From contig JANTQF010000107.1 in the NCBI GenBank assembly GCA_032988165.1, forward strand, positions 41,801 through 105,800: a DNA stretch of 64,000 nt. The letters run 5' to 3'. Positions 1 to 10,906 of this stretch are shown piece after piece (position 1 is the stretch's first letter; each line of letters begins with the position of its first letter). The notes beneath the pieces were generated by a model. That model made no database searches. It was not told the DNA's origin and saw nothing but the letters and a program-made list of their open reading frames with translations. Made by a program: the position numbers and the translations under genes. This stretch comes from Emmonsiellopsis sp. PD_33 (Eukaryota > Ascomycota > Eurotiomycetes > Onygenales > Ajellomycetaceae).

Positions 1-591
1 GCTATCGAAGCCTCTACCACCAGGGTATTCCCAATCGATGTCTGGTTTCGCAGAGTAGATAGGGGAAGCGTGTTATTATTAATCATCATTCCAACAAAAT
101 ATGGTATCTGGAGAGCTGGAGGACATTGACATACCAATACCGTCGAATCCCCATTCATGCATCGACTCATTAAGTCTCTTCGCGTAACTCTTCCTAGACT
201 CATCAGTCTTCGAGGCCTTGGTGAATCCCTCGCTCCAGCTCCAGCCACCAACAGCAAACAGGAGTTTCGTTTTTTCAGCAAATAGGGCCCTGATCTCTTT
301 GAAAGGCATAAATGGCGCAGATGTATTGCCTGGGAGGAACGATTCAGAGTCCGCAAACCCCAGAATGACGCAATCAATACCCTCTGTTTGGTGTCTTGCC
401 GGAAGGGTTTTGTTGTTCCACCTGCAGTAATGCGATGATTGAGCGTTGATTAGTATGAACGACTTGAAGATAGGGGCTCGTTTTGCAAAAGGAGGCCACG
501 GATGGATTTCTTACATATCAATGTACATGCAGAATCTCGCAGAGGCTAGCTGGGCTCCCAGGAGCCAAAGGATGAGGCTGACTGGACGCAT
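1..591 (-). CDS. Secreted GH18 chitinase, 5' part only (truncated by window edge)
   Basis: Endochitinase of glycoside hydrolase family 18, which cleaves beta-1,4-GlcNAc polymers using a Glu at the end of the DxxDxDxE motif. Spliced model: exon 1 591-515, intron 514-422, exon 2 421-133, intron 132-42, exon 3 41-1, continuing off the window. Exon 1 encodes a signal peptide (MRPVSLILWLLGAQLASA). Exon 2 carries the first barrel strands (CVILGFAD) and the substrate-site strand LLFAVGGWSWSEGF. Joining exons 2 and 3 restores DGIDIDWEYPGG, so the catalytic Glu is present and the intron falls inside the motif. Both donors (GTAAGA, GTATGT) and acceptors (CTGCAG, CCAG) are standard. Any C-terminal binding domains lie outside the window. 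It resembles the fungal class V chitinases that start with RFxMYxDxW after the signal peptide. Family assignment is very secure; the exact subgroup is inferred. Confidence 0.9.
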
Positions 592-2594
592 TTTGCGGTA
601 GACCAGTTAGTTGTAGGCAGCGCGCCTGGCGTGCTCAATACGTCAAAATAGGGTATGATATAATAGCCGATGATAACAAATGGGTGGGATATTCCACGAA
701 AAAAAAGTCCCTAGTTCCAAGCCTTCGTTTATGGATAGAAGTATCTGGAGAAGAACCAATACCAAAGATCGTCGGGCTCTAAGGGCAGGTATATATAGAG
801 GATATGTGTAGTGTCCATTGGACTTCAATGTTACCATGTTCGGACGGCAAATCAAGGATCGGAGGGACTATAGAATCAATCATTGTACGTTGAAACAGAT
901 GAAAAGTCAACAATTAATGAAGAATAGACAAGGCATTGTAGAGCGGTGGCCATTCCTCTAACTGTTGGGTAAGGAAAAGTCGTATAAGGCCATTCATCTT
1001 CAAGGCAACGGAGCCAAAGTCATTATCCCAGGGCCGGTTGATTGTATCATATGCTCGGCTATTAGGAGGGACAAAAATTGCATATGTGCCTAACAGGGAG
1101 GAGGCAAAATTCCAAGACAGATATTCACAAGTCTGGCGAGTTGGAAATTTTCGGAGAAAGGAATTCTTTGACACTATACAATGACATAGTATCACTGTGT
1201 GTCAGATCCAGTGGCAATAGGTGGAAGGCTTGCTAAGGAACAATGAGAGTATGGACGCTTATTCGAGAGAGATGAAACAGTCGAGGGACTGCAAATATGG
1301 CGTATATCAATGTACGTCGTCCTCATCGTAAAGATAAGCCTATATCGGCGGGACATAGCGCCTCCATTGTTTGGAGGTCCGTTTCATGAGAAAGCTCCCT
1401 CCCTGGCTATCCATCGAGAGCGGCACACAGACCTCTATTTGCGTCTGGGCGAAGGTCGGACAGAGACGGCGCCACCAACTGAATCAACTCGATTGTCCAC
1501 TCACACTGGTTCCGGCCCCCGGAAACATGTCTCAAGGATACGACGCTCGTGCATAGGCCAGGGCATAATACCGCTTATGCAGGCGATAAACGGAGAAACC
1601 TCCTTGTTGTTTCCTTGTTGCCATAGCAGGGACTAAGTCCACCACTACATGGCGTCAATTTATCAAGTCATCTTGTCCGTACGGAGTAAAGAGCCTTGGA
1701 TCAATGGATCACGGAGTAGTATGTCGTCAAGTTTGATTCCATATCACAGCCGATGTTGGGATAAGCTCAATAAAAAGTGGGCGCAAGTGGAGCCGATATC
1801 ACGTGATGTTATAAATGCCAAGCCGCGCAAGCGCAGATGACCACAGCAACATCATCAACAATTCATCATCGTCCGTGTGTTGTCTGTCCGCACATTGCCT
1901 TGTTTTATGCAGAGCTGCTTGTTTCGCTTTTTCTGTAAATTAGATTGAGATGTACCCTGTCTATTACACTGTGGCATGTTCTAGGGAGTACCTCAGTCCG
2001 TGTTTCTCCATACCATTATTATCTATCATGCTGGGCCCTCGATAATCCCCAGAAGACACCCCAACTTTCAATTGCAACTTCCAACAAGACACTTAGTATG
2101 GCGAGCAAATTGGTGTGCGGCAATGCCCCCCCTCATTCTCCCACTTATGCTTGGCCCAGGCACTAAACTTAAGCGCCACCACGACCGGCGGGAACTGCCG
2201 TCTGAGAGAGCCTTGTGTGCTGCTAAGAATAGCAATGAATGCGCGGAACGTAGCATATCTTGTGGAAGTCTGGTGATACAGTTGCATGGGGCAGATATTC
2301 CGTTGCATAATCAATGAACTATTCGGGCAAGATATGCTGTTTGCTGTGACCTTCCCGGCTCATCACCAACAACTGATGGGTTATGTGCGATTTAATTCGC
2401 TAGTTGGACAAGCCCTGCCTCTCTTTATTCGCTATTTTGCAACATGGGCATGTCGTGCGCTTCTATTGCGCTATCTATAAATTCTGGGTCAAAGGACTCC
2501 CACGGGAAGGACCCAAGCTTCGGAAAACAATGCGAAGAGCAACGTTTGACCTTAAATAACGGCGGAATCAACAGCCAGTGACTCATCGAATGTC
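592..2594. other. Intergenic spacer, 2.0 kb
   Basis: Divergent promoter space between the chitinase (-) and the membrane protein (+). Reading frames here are short, overlap on both strands and have no recognisable domain or signal peptide. I see no tRNA, no repeat family and no convincing coding exon. Confidence 0.6.
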
Positions 2595-4685
2595 ATGGAT
2601 TTCGAACAGCACGAACTATATCCTCCCAAGAGAGTGCCGGCCGAATTAGACCTTGAGAGAGAAAGCAAATTCTCGCTTTCGCCGAGTGAGTCTCCAGGAA
2701 CAGCGTCTAGCTCTCAACCTTTGATTGGCAACGAGAAAGGAGACGCTTCGTCGTCAGACACCCCACACACCCCGCCCCTCGGCTACAGGCTTTCTCGCTA
2801 TTATGTACGAACAATTATCGGAATAGTCACGCCGCTCCTAGTCGGATCCTACTACCTAGCCATCTACAAGCTATTTTTGAAGAGAAAGCCTGATGCTGTC
2901 AAGTATGGAACGGAAGATGAGATCATGATATTCTACTCATGGTTCTTGATCGGTGTTTTCGGATTGGGTCTCAGCAAATATGGATTGTCAGGCGTCGAGG
3001 TTGCCATGCTTCAGGAGCCAGACTGGCAAGCGAGCAACACCATGGTCCTCATGATGCATAGTGGAGCCACCTGGAGTTCACCCGCTGGATGGCTGGCCTT
3101 CCTTGGAAGATTTATTGTAGGAAAAGAGAGGTTGACTGAACGCCTGTGGCATATACTCGCCACCATTAGCTTCCTGGGCACCATTGCACTGCCGCTCTCT
3201 GGAATGAGCATTGAACTTGCTAATGGTTGGGTTGGGGTGCCAACGCCTCCCGTCGTCAGCGGTCGTACCTGGGCCAAATTCCATACTCGCGAAACAGACC
3301 AAACGTACGATCGCGCGTACAATAGCTTGCTTCTCACAACCCCCGTTACCGTTCCAGGGATTGGGATTATCTATACACCACCGTACGTTGATCGCAAGAA
3401 ATTCAAGTCATTCGCCGCGCTGCCAAACTCGCTCGTCGATTCGGGAATTCCCGAACTCTTTTTAGCCCCTCAGGCTACTTTCCCCATCAACGGTGAAGTA
3501 TGGGGCGTCCGTCTCTCATATAACTGCTCCATTGTGAAATCAGTATCAGAGCTGACGATGCTCAACCGGAGCTATCTGTGGGAGGAAATGGTCACCAACC
3601 AGACCGCACATGGTTTTCAGGGTGAACCCGACAATAAGAGCAGAAATATCTGGGGATCTATGCTTATTGGCTCAAGTATAAGGTCTAATCGTGAAAATTA
3701 CAATTCATACGACGGTCTTGAGCCCAATTCTTTTGACGAGAAGGACCTCGAAAAGTCTGATTTGCTAGAACTCGTATTATGGCAAATCCGTAGGCCCGCG
3801 GTTTATGAGGGTGATGAGATAATTCAATTTGATGAGGCGGTTGATCCCACAATAGCTGGCATGATTCAACCATTCACGCTTGCTGCCAACGGCACGGTCC
3901 TCGTTGACCCAGCTACCATACCTCTCGCCAAATACCCCGACGGTATGGCAGTCCAAATACCCGGCCCTATTGGCGTACGCTGTCGTTGCGTCTCCGCGCT
4001 TGGCACTGCAGAGTTGGATGCAGACAAGTCCACATTCACCAAGTTTCAGCAATCACCCAGCCCACCATGGAATGAATCCATGGTGGAAGCCACGACCCCC
4101 CGTTTCGGCTTCAATGTTCGCAAGATGCTTTCACGCCACTATATCGATTTCTTCCCTGCCAGCAGATCGGCCCCACCAATCGCATTATCAAACTCGCTCA
4201 TGTATACGAAGTTTATCCAGCCCAACGACTTGCTTGAAGCCGCGATGCGCGCTCATGCCATGGATGCTTTGCAGCTCATGTACGACGGCATCTACAGTAC
4301 AGAACCCGAATATAGCTTTACAAACGAGAACCTAACATCATCAATACCCGGAAAAATTATCGAACTTGGTTCCTTCAACCCGCTCATTCCAGGTGCCCTC
4401 TTTGCGATCTGGGCGTTTAGCAGCGCATTCCTCGGGTGTGTGTATGGTTTCCGTCGCCGCTGGTCCGAAATGCTAGACGGATATAGTTTATTCCGATTCG
4501 GTGCCCATCTTTCCCATCGAATTCGACACCAGCCTGACTTTTCCACCATTCACGAGTTCCAGAAGTGTTCAAAACTTAAGGAACTTCCCGGATTGGTTGG
4601 CGATGCATGTCCGGAGATGGAAGTGGGCCAAATCACTCTTGTTTCCAGCCAAAATGTGGCCAGGAAGAATAAGCTATACCGGTAG
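2595..4685 (+). CDS. Fungal multi-pass membrane protein of unknown function, 696 aa
   Basis: Single-exon protein that I recognise only as a type of uncharacterised large fungal membrane protein. Residues 1-62 are a polar, Ser/Pro-rich cytosolic-type segment. Hydrophobic spans lie at about 73-95 (IIGIVTPLLVGSYYLAIY), 109-129 (IMIFYSWFLIGVFGLGL) and 185-205 (ILATISFLGTIALPLSGM). A long loop of roughly 390 residues follows, with several N-x-S/T sequons (for example NRSY, NQTA, NGTV, NESM) and scattered Cys. A last span lies at about 597-618 (ALFAIWAFSSAFLGCVYGF), then a basic tail. The sequons suggest the large loop faces the lumen or outside. No catalytic motif is visible. The start at 2595 is the first in-frame ATG and is followed by the polar N terminus expected before the first span. 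Function unknown; a real gene is well supported by its length and topology. Confidence 0.8.
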   Translation: MDFEQHELYPPKRVPAELDLERESKFSLSPSESPGTASSSQPLIGNEKGDASSSDTPHTPPLGYRLSRYYVRTIIGIVTPLLVGSYYLAIYKLFLKRKPDAVKYGTEDEIMIFYSWFLIGVFGLGLSKYGLSGVEVAMLQEPDWQASNTMVLMMHSGATWSSPAGWLAFLGRFIVGKERLTERLWHILATISFLGTIALPLSGMSIELANGWVGVPTPPVVSGRTWAKFHTRETDQTYDRAYNSLLLTTPVTVPGIGIIYTPPYVDRKKFKSFAALPNSLVDSGIPELFLAPQATFPINGEVWGVRLSYNCSIVKSVSELTMLNRSYLWEEMVTNQTAHGFQGEPDNKSRNIWGSMLIGSSIRSNRENYNSYDGLEPNSFDEKDLEKSDLLELVLWQIRRPAVYEGDEIIQFDEAVDPTIAGMIQPFTLAANGTVLVDPATIPLAKYPDGMAVQIPGPIGVRCRCVSALGTAELDADKSTFTKFQQSPSPPWNESMVEATTPRFGFNVRKMLSRHYIDFFPASRSAPPIALSNSLMYTKFIQPNDLLEAAMRAHAMDALQLMYDGIYSTEPEYSFTNENLTSSIPGKIIELGSFNPLIPGALFAIWAFSSAFLGCVYGFRRRWSEMLDGYSLFRFGAHLSHRIRHQPDFSTIHEFQKCSKLKELPGLVGDACPEMEVGQITLVSSQNVARKNKLYR

Positions 4686-5437
4686 ATGAGGCGTGAAGAT
4701 GCAAGTTTTTTGTGGCTTTTCTTTCTTTTACCTCCCCTTTTACTTTCTGATCTGGGGAGGGAAAGCAGCATAATGTGCTTGGTGTTCTTCGGCTTCGTTC
4801 ATTGCTTTGAGCCTAACTAATGTTTTTTCATCCCTCGTGATGCATATCCTCAGAGTTTGGTTAATGAGTATTTGCTTAAAATCTCAATTTCGGACATGAC
4901 ATGTTTGATGAGCTATTTGACAGAGTTGCTAATAATAATGAATATTTTCCACATGCAAAAATACAAGCTTGTGACCCTTCGCTGACATGGAGAAGGCGAT
5001 GTAACGGACGGAATCTTCATGTGAAATATTATTCCCTATTGTAAAGCTTCAAATAACTCCCATTTCATTACCCCCTTATATACTGGAAAACAAACACGTA
5101 CTCCATTTTGAATCCGGATGATAGAGTAATTAATAAGTATCCCGTCGTCGAAAACGAATGCCGAAGTCATAACTACAAAGTTTAGTATATGGTGAAGCCG
5201 ACCGCGCAGAGCAAGAATAGCCGAACCGAGGCATATCCGCCCTCCATCAGACTTCAGTCGTCGGAATGTCCCCACACCTTGGATGCCGAGCGGGAGGCTG
5301 CCCAGAATAAAATGCCATGACATGCCAATGAGATCTCTTGCAATCTCAGCATTCCTCATCTTGGCCTGTAACCCGTGAGCCAGAAGATACGCCTCCTACG
5401 ACTCCCCGCGTTCGAACAAAGCCCATCGTCACAAACC
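4686..5437. other. Intergenic spacer
   Basis: 3' region of the membrane protein gene and 5' region of the cytochrome b5/ACAD gene. It is AT-rich at 4800-5100. A 107-codon frame on the minus strand (5036-5359) has no recognisable features and is treated as chance. Confidence 0.55.
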
Positions 5438-7055
5438 ATGGCACCCAACACCGCAAGCCGGAAGATCTCGCGGGCAGAGGTTGCGAAGCACAACGCAGAG
5501 GACTCTTGCTGGTGCATCATCGACCACAAAGTCTACGATCTGACCGATTTCCTCGATGCGCACCCCGGTGGAAACGTCGTCCTTGCCCAGGTCGCCGGAA
5601 CGGACGCTACAAGTGCCTTCTACAACCTACACAGGCATGAGGTGATCCAGAAGTATGCGCACCTGTGCATAGGCACCGTTGAGGGCGAGACGCCCGAGGT
5701 TATAACTATGCAGCCCGGTGACCTTAGCAAGGTGCCATATGGCGAGCCACTGTGGTTGATGCCCGTCTACAAGAACCCATACTACAACGACTCCCACCGC
5801 AGATTGCAGAAGGCTCTGCGTGTTTTCGTCGATACGCATGTGTACCCCGAAGCGCAGGAGAAGGAACTCGATGGCACATATATCTCGCAGGAGCTGGTGA
5901 ATAAGATGGCGGAGACCAATTTGCTGGCGATGCGACTGGGCCCGGGAAAGCATTTGCATGGACGGGAACTGTTTGGTGGTGCCGTGAAGGGGGAGGAGTT
6001 TGATTACTTCCATGACCTGATTGTTGCGCAGGAACTTGCCAGAGCAAATGCCAGAGGGTTCCAGGATGGAAACATGGCTGGAATGATGATTTCCCTTACG
6101 GCTGTGAGACAATGGCTCAAGAATACGGAACTACGGGACAGAGTCACGGAAGAGTGTCTGTCCGGCAAGAAATTCATGTGTCTTGCGGTCACAGAGGCGT
6201 TTGCTGGTTCAGATGTTTCGGGTATCCGCACCACGGCTAAGAAGACGCCCGATGGCAAACACTACATCATCAACGGTAAGTGAAATCCGGACGCAAATAC
6301 AGCCGTACTAGTTCGTAGAGTTTCCTTGCTCACTCTTCCCAGGCACCAAGAAATGGATCACCAACGGCATGTGGGCCGACTACTTCGTCACCGCCTGCCG
6401 AACCGACAAGGGCTTCTCCGTCATCCTCGTGCCGCGCGACGACAATGTCGAAACCAAGCGCATCAAGACCGCCTACTCGACCGCTGCCGCTACGACTTTC
6501 ATCCAATTCGACAACGTCAAGGTACCAGTCGAAAACCTCCTTGGAGAGGAAAATAACGGCTTCATCGTCATCATGAGCAACTTCAACCACGAGCGCTGGG
6601 CCATGACCTGCATGGTGAACCGCTGGTGCCGCACCGTCGTCGAGGAGTGTCTCAAATGGTCGAACCAGCGCATCGTCTTCGGCAAACCCCTCGTCAACCA
6701 GCCAGTTATCCGCCAGAAGCTGGCCAAGATGATCTCTCTCGTCGAGGCGTCCCAGTCGTGGTTGGAAACTATCACCTATCAGATGTGCAATATGACCTAC
6801 GCGGAGCAGTCGAAGCACCTGGGTGGTCCCATTGGCCTGCTGAAGTCGTACTCTACGCGCTGCGCGCATGATATTGCTGACGAGGCGGTTAATATCTTTG
6901 GTGGACGTGGATTGACGCAGACTGGAATGGGACGGGTGGTTGAGCAGTTCCATCGGACTTATAAGTTTGATGCCATTCTGGGAGGCACGGAGGAGATCTT
7001 GGCTGATCTGGGTGTGAGACAGGCTATGAAACAGATGCCCAAGGCTATGTTGTAG
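5438..7055 (+). CDS. Cytochrome b5 / acyl-CoA dehydrogenase fusion protein
   Basis: Two exons, 5438-6275 and 6343-7055 (intron 6276-6342, GTAAG...CCCAG), giving 516 aa. Residues about 9-83 form a cytochrome b5 domain with heme ligands His42 (HPGG) and a second His in LHRHEV. The rest is an acyl-CoA dehydrogenase: signature LAVTEAFAGSDVSG for FAD/substrate binding, and C-terminal GGRGLTQTGMGR. The expected role is FAD-dependent alpha,beta-desaturation of an acyl-CoA, with the heme domain passing or accepting electrons. The Glu of the MCAD-type YEGT motif is Gly here (ILGGTEEI), as in long-chain and isovaleryl-CoA dehydrogenases, where the base sits on helix G; a matching Glu pair is seen in RTVVEECLKW. 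An in-frame start 63 bp upstream exists, but the ATG at 5438 has the strong context ACCATGG and begins at the normal family N terminus. The tail KAML is not a clear peroxisomal signal, so compartment is open. Confidence 0.93.
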
Positions 7056-7060
7056 GTTGG

Positions 7061-7078
7061 TATATATATATATATATA
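7061..7078. repeat. (TA)9 microsatellite
   Basis: Nine TA units directly after the stop codon of the cytochrome b5/ACAD gene, in its 3' UTR region. Confidence 0.9.
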
Positions 7079-7577
7079 CTGTGTTCAGACGCATAGATCA
7101 TGTAACAATAGAAGATATCACGGTTTAGCATGTTTTCGGGTTATCTCTCGATTCCATGGGATGGATGCCAGATAATATGGGAGCTTAAATCTATTTTTTG
7201 GGTTTGAAACGACTATTGCTGTCACGCGGCTCACATACTTGGTAAAGCCCTTTAATTCCTAATTCCAGGATAACAAATATGGATCTTCTCCGTTCCTCAA
7301 CACCGCAACCTGCTATGTCTAACTGGCCCTGAGGGAGTTTCAGTATGATTCCACGTTTCCATCGGCTGGGTCAAAGAACCTCGCTTTCCACGCCCCACAG
7401 ACTGGCATTTGAATTATTAATTACAATAGAATTAATAGAGTATAAAAACAAGTGAACAATCCACGAATGTACGGAGTATATCCAATCCAACCCCCCCCCC
7501 CAAAAAAAAAGAAACGCATCGACCCATCCACCTCACCCCCATATAACCACAAACCAATCGAACCCACTTCCAACCCA
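7079..7577. other. Convergent intergenic spacer
   Basis: Lies between the 3' ends of two convergent genes. It contains an AT-rich stretch (7400-7450) and a run of about eleven C followed by nine A near 7491-7510. No gene is seen. Confidence 0.6.
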
Positions 7578-8081
7578 TCAAAGCATCATCCCCGCAATAA
7601 CAGCGGGAATGACAACAAAACAAACCGCCAACCCAGCCTTGGTCGACGGGCCCGTCCTCCCCAGCCTAACCGCCGCACCAGGCGTCTCCGACGGCTCGCC
7701 CGTCTTCGTAGGCTCATCATCATCCCCATCACCCCCTTTCCCCTTCCCCGTCTCGGTAGGGAAATCCGTCTTCGTGGCCGTCGCGGTCTGCGCACCGTTA
7801 CACCAGACCTCATTAAACGCAACGCCCGCGTCGAAGAGGCAGTCTGTCAGGTCCTTGACGTTCTGGCCCGCGGCAAGACAGTAGATGGCACACTCGTCGT
7901 TGTAGGGCGTGATGGGGGCCGCTTTGCAGCATTTCTCCATGTGGTCGGGGTATTCTTTGCTGTTGGGGACGGCGCAGGCGGCGTCCTTTATGGGGATTTG
8001 GTATTGGGCGGGTGTGCCGCACATTGAGCTGGCGGTGGGTGCGGCGGCGCCGGTGGTGGTGAGGGCGGTTGTTGGGTCCAT
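7578..8081 (-). CDS. Small cysteine-rich protein with a GPI-anchor-like tail, 167 aa
   Basis: Single exon on the minus strand, with ATG at 8081 in good context (accATGG). The first 95 residues hold eight Cys in the order MCG, AAC, KCC, DEC, YCL, DCL, WCN. This resembles a conserved fungal domain I know only from hypothetical or wall proteins. A Thr/Ser/Gly/Asp-rich linker follows (TATKTDFPTETGKGKGG...). The last 20 residues are strongly hydrophobic (AGLAVCFVVIPAVIAGMML), as in a GPI-addition signal. Oddly, the N terminus (MDPTTALTTTGAAAP) is not a signal peptide, and I found no upstream exon supplying one. It could therefore be tail-anchored rather than GPI-anchored. Function unknown. Convergent with the cytochrome b5/ACAD gene. 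Confidence 0.78.
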   Translation of the reverse strand: MDPTTALTTTGAAAPTASSMCGTPAQYQIPIKDAACAVPNSKEYPDHMEKCCKAAPITPYNDECAIYCLAAGQNVKDLTDCLFDAGVAFNEVWCNGAQTATATKTDFPTETGKGKGGDGDDDEPTKTGEPSETPGAAVRLGRTGPSTKAGLAVCFVVIPAVIAGMML

Positions 8082-9510
8082 GGTTTATGTTTAATGGGGG
8101 TACGGAGGAAGGGTTTTTGGGAAGTTTGGTCCCGGAAATTGAGAATTTGTATAAGGGGTTGGTTCTCTGGACGGAAGGGGATGGAGGGTTGCACAGCTGT
8201 TTATGAGCTGGGAAATAATAAAATGCGTTGGGACGCGGCCCTTTTTATCATTGACATATTCTTGGCCGTGTAAGCACTACGACGAACTCCGTAAAGCTGG
8301 GTCTATGAATAGAACATAATGTTTCTTATGGGTGCCGATCGTGCTCTGCTGAGAGGCTGAGAGCTGACACGGCCGATGGAAGCTGTTAAGTTTCGACTAG
8401 TTTCAGGTTAGCGGCCAAGGTCGGAAAGTCGATGTCATCGAAAATCGGAGAGGAGGAATTACCTAAAGCATGCCTGGAGGATGCATTCTTTTGATATAGG
8501 CGGTGCTATTCATACATCCATACATACATACCCCAATCTAGTCCGCTGATGCAAACGTGAGCTCCCAAAGCAAAACGCAACAGGGTGGGAAATATTCACG
8601 CCCATCAGCATCGTGCGGGAAATCCCCCGTTAAGAGCAATAAATGATTAGATCCTGGAAACCTCCAGTGTAGGTATGTACCCCGGGAAAGGCACGGCTGG
8701 ACGCATCCAAGAGATTGCAAGTTGACACAGAGAGAGCGGGAACCAACAAGATTGTTGGTTCACCCTGGTTAGCTCCAAGTACACAGCAGGCTGGGGCGGT
8801 TAGTCTCCCAGTGCTCCCCTGCTCAGATAACTACTCACGAGTTGGGACTGGTTTCATGCTCCAGTCCAGATTGGAGCCGGATACAAATGACTGCTCCGTA
8901 TGGCATAGAGGATGCAATCATAAAGTAGGAGTCGTGGCGCATTCAAAATTGAAAACGATGCCCAGGCGGAGGCTCTAACCCCCTCCGGGACCCTCCCTCT
9001 TAGTTAAAAGTTTAAGTGGATTATGCTTATTTTTTAGGGTGCGCCACGCCAACCCTTTCGACCACCCTGAAAACCACAGATTCACAGGACTATATCCTGT
9101 CATCGTAGGACAGTGGCAAGAATAAGGGAATTTCCGAGATAAAGGGTTCGTTGCATAATTTATCCTTTCATGGCTATGTAATGTATTGCATTATCGCCCG
9201 GGGCGAAACTCATTTCTATTTCTGGCGGCAGGGGTGTTCTCTTTGTTTGTCGGAATGCACAGCCAGGCTTGCATAACACACACGCAGGCCAACCAGGCGA
9301 GGTTTTTGCCATGTTTTCTTTGGCCTGTTTACATATAGGCTATTGCAACCCCCTTCGAAATCATATCCCATCTGTGCTTTGACGCTGAACCTTGTCGTTC
9401 CTTTTCATTTCCATTTCCTTATCGAGTTTTGGAGAATACCCACCACACGCCTTCGAAAACCAGGCAGTTTGCATATTGACAGTGACAGCCTGTTGCTGCT
9501 CATGTTGAAC
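8082..9510. other. Divergent intergenic spacer, 1.4 kb
   Basis: Promoter space between the cysteine-rich protein (-) and the Crh gene (+). It contains a catacatacata tract near 8515-8530 and no supportable reading frame. The 9330-9510 part is pyrimidine-rich and probably the Crh 5' UTR. Confidence 0.55.
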
Positions 9511-10906
9511 ATGTTTTCGAAAGTCAGCCTCCCCACTCTGGCAGTGGTATTGGTCCAGCTATCGTCCGTTTTGGGCCAGACATTCTCGGAATGCGATCCT
9601 ACTAAAGGCCAAAGTGCGTGATATCCTTGATAGTCAAGAACCTTTCTGGGAAGAAATAGAGCACAGTGCTGACGGAAATCTTTTAGAATGTCCTGCGAAT
9701 CCTGCCTTCGGAAAATCGACCAATTTCGACTTGACTAAGGACAAGCTCCCAGAAGGCTGGAGCTGCAACAAAGAGCATCTCTTATCCTACAGCGACGACG
9801 GCATGGGAATTTCGGTTAAAAAGCAGGGAGATAACCCCGAACTCCGCTCCAATTTCTATATCATGTTTGGGAAAGTCGATATCACCATGAAGGCTAGCCC
9901 GGGCCAAGGGATCGTCTCCTCCGCCGTCCTCCAATCTGACTGCAGGGACGAAATTGATTTCGAGTGGCTTGGGACGAAGGATAGTACGGTCGAAACCAAT
10001 TACTTCAGGAAGGGAAACACCGCAACATACGATCGTGGCATGACAGTAAACGGCCCTGACAATCAGAAAAGTTTCAAAACGTATACCATTGATTGGGATA
10101 GTAACCGGATCATTTGGAAGATTGACGGGAATGTTGTTCGTACGCTCACGGCGGAGGATGCTATACCTCAAGGTGGATTGCCCCAAACACCAGCGTTCAT
10201 CAAGATTGGCACTTGGGCCTCGGGAGATCCGTCGAACACAGCAGATACCATCAGTAAGTTATTGCAAGATCTTCCCCATCCCCAACTTTGAAAGCCTCTG
10301 TTAATATCAATAGAATGGGGTGGAGGCCCAACCGACTACTCGGCTGGCCCCTTTACCATGATGGTGAAATCGATCAGCGTCACAGACTATTCGACCGGAT
10401 CCAAATACGAGTACACGGGCGATTCGGGCACATGGAAATCGATCAAAGCAATTGATGGAGAGATCGACGGTAGCGCGAAGGATGTTCCTACCGCTTCCAC
10501 AACATCGCCGCCAAAGAAAGGTAAGACATGATGAGGAGAATATTATTTATATCCGCAGATATAAAATCCCTATCTACCTGGCTCGCAAGCCAACCCATGA
10601 AATGTTGGATCCGTATGTATCGATACTGACTATTGAAACCGCATAGAATCGACCGCAGAACCCAGTGGGACAGCTACCGCGACCGCTAGTGCGAATGACA
10701 ACGCGACCAAGTCGGAAACTCCCAGCGGGACGACTTCTGCTGGGGTTGTTGGCAGTACGAGCGGTGCATCTGCAAGCGGTCCAAAGAGTACTGCCACCGA
10801 TAGTGCTGCCCCTCCATACTCAAACGGTGGAGAGGATTTGACGGTTCGGATCCGGAACTTTGTTGGGGTCGCATGTATTATATTCAGTCTTTCGATGACC
10901 TTTTGA
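9511..10906 (+). CDS. Crh-type GH16 transglycosylase, GPI-anchored
   Basis: Cell-wall enzyme of the Crh/Crf family that transfers chitin chains onto beta-glucan. Four exons: 9511-9613, 9687-10253, 10314-10520, 10647-10906 (introns 9614-9686, 10254-10313, 10521-10646). An N-terminal signal peptide (LPTLAVVLVQLSSVLG) precedes QTFSECDPTKGQKCPANPAFG, the usual Crh entry motif. The GH16 catalytic motif DEIDFEW is intact, with nucleophile and acid/base Glu both present. WASGDPSN and WGGGPTDYSAGPFTM follow. After residue ~265 the chain is Ser/Thr/Ala-rich and ends in a hydrophobic GPI signal (NFVGVACIIFSLSMTF). No chitin-binding module is seen. An alternative start three codons upstream (9502) is possible; 9511 has A at -3. 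Intron 1 has a clear TGCTGAC branch site. Very secure. Confidence 0.93.

Noticed and set aside
914..1195. 93-codon minus-strand frame upstream of the chitinase
   Set aside because: No domain, signal peptide or good start context; similar chance frames lie on the other strand.
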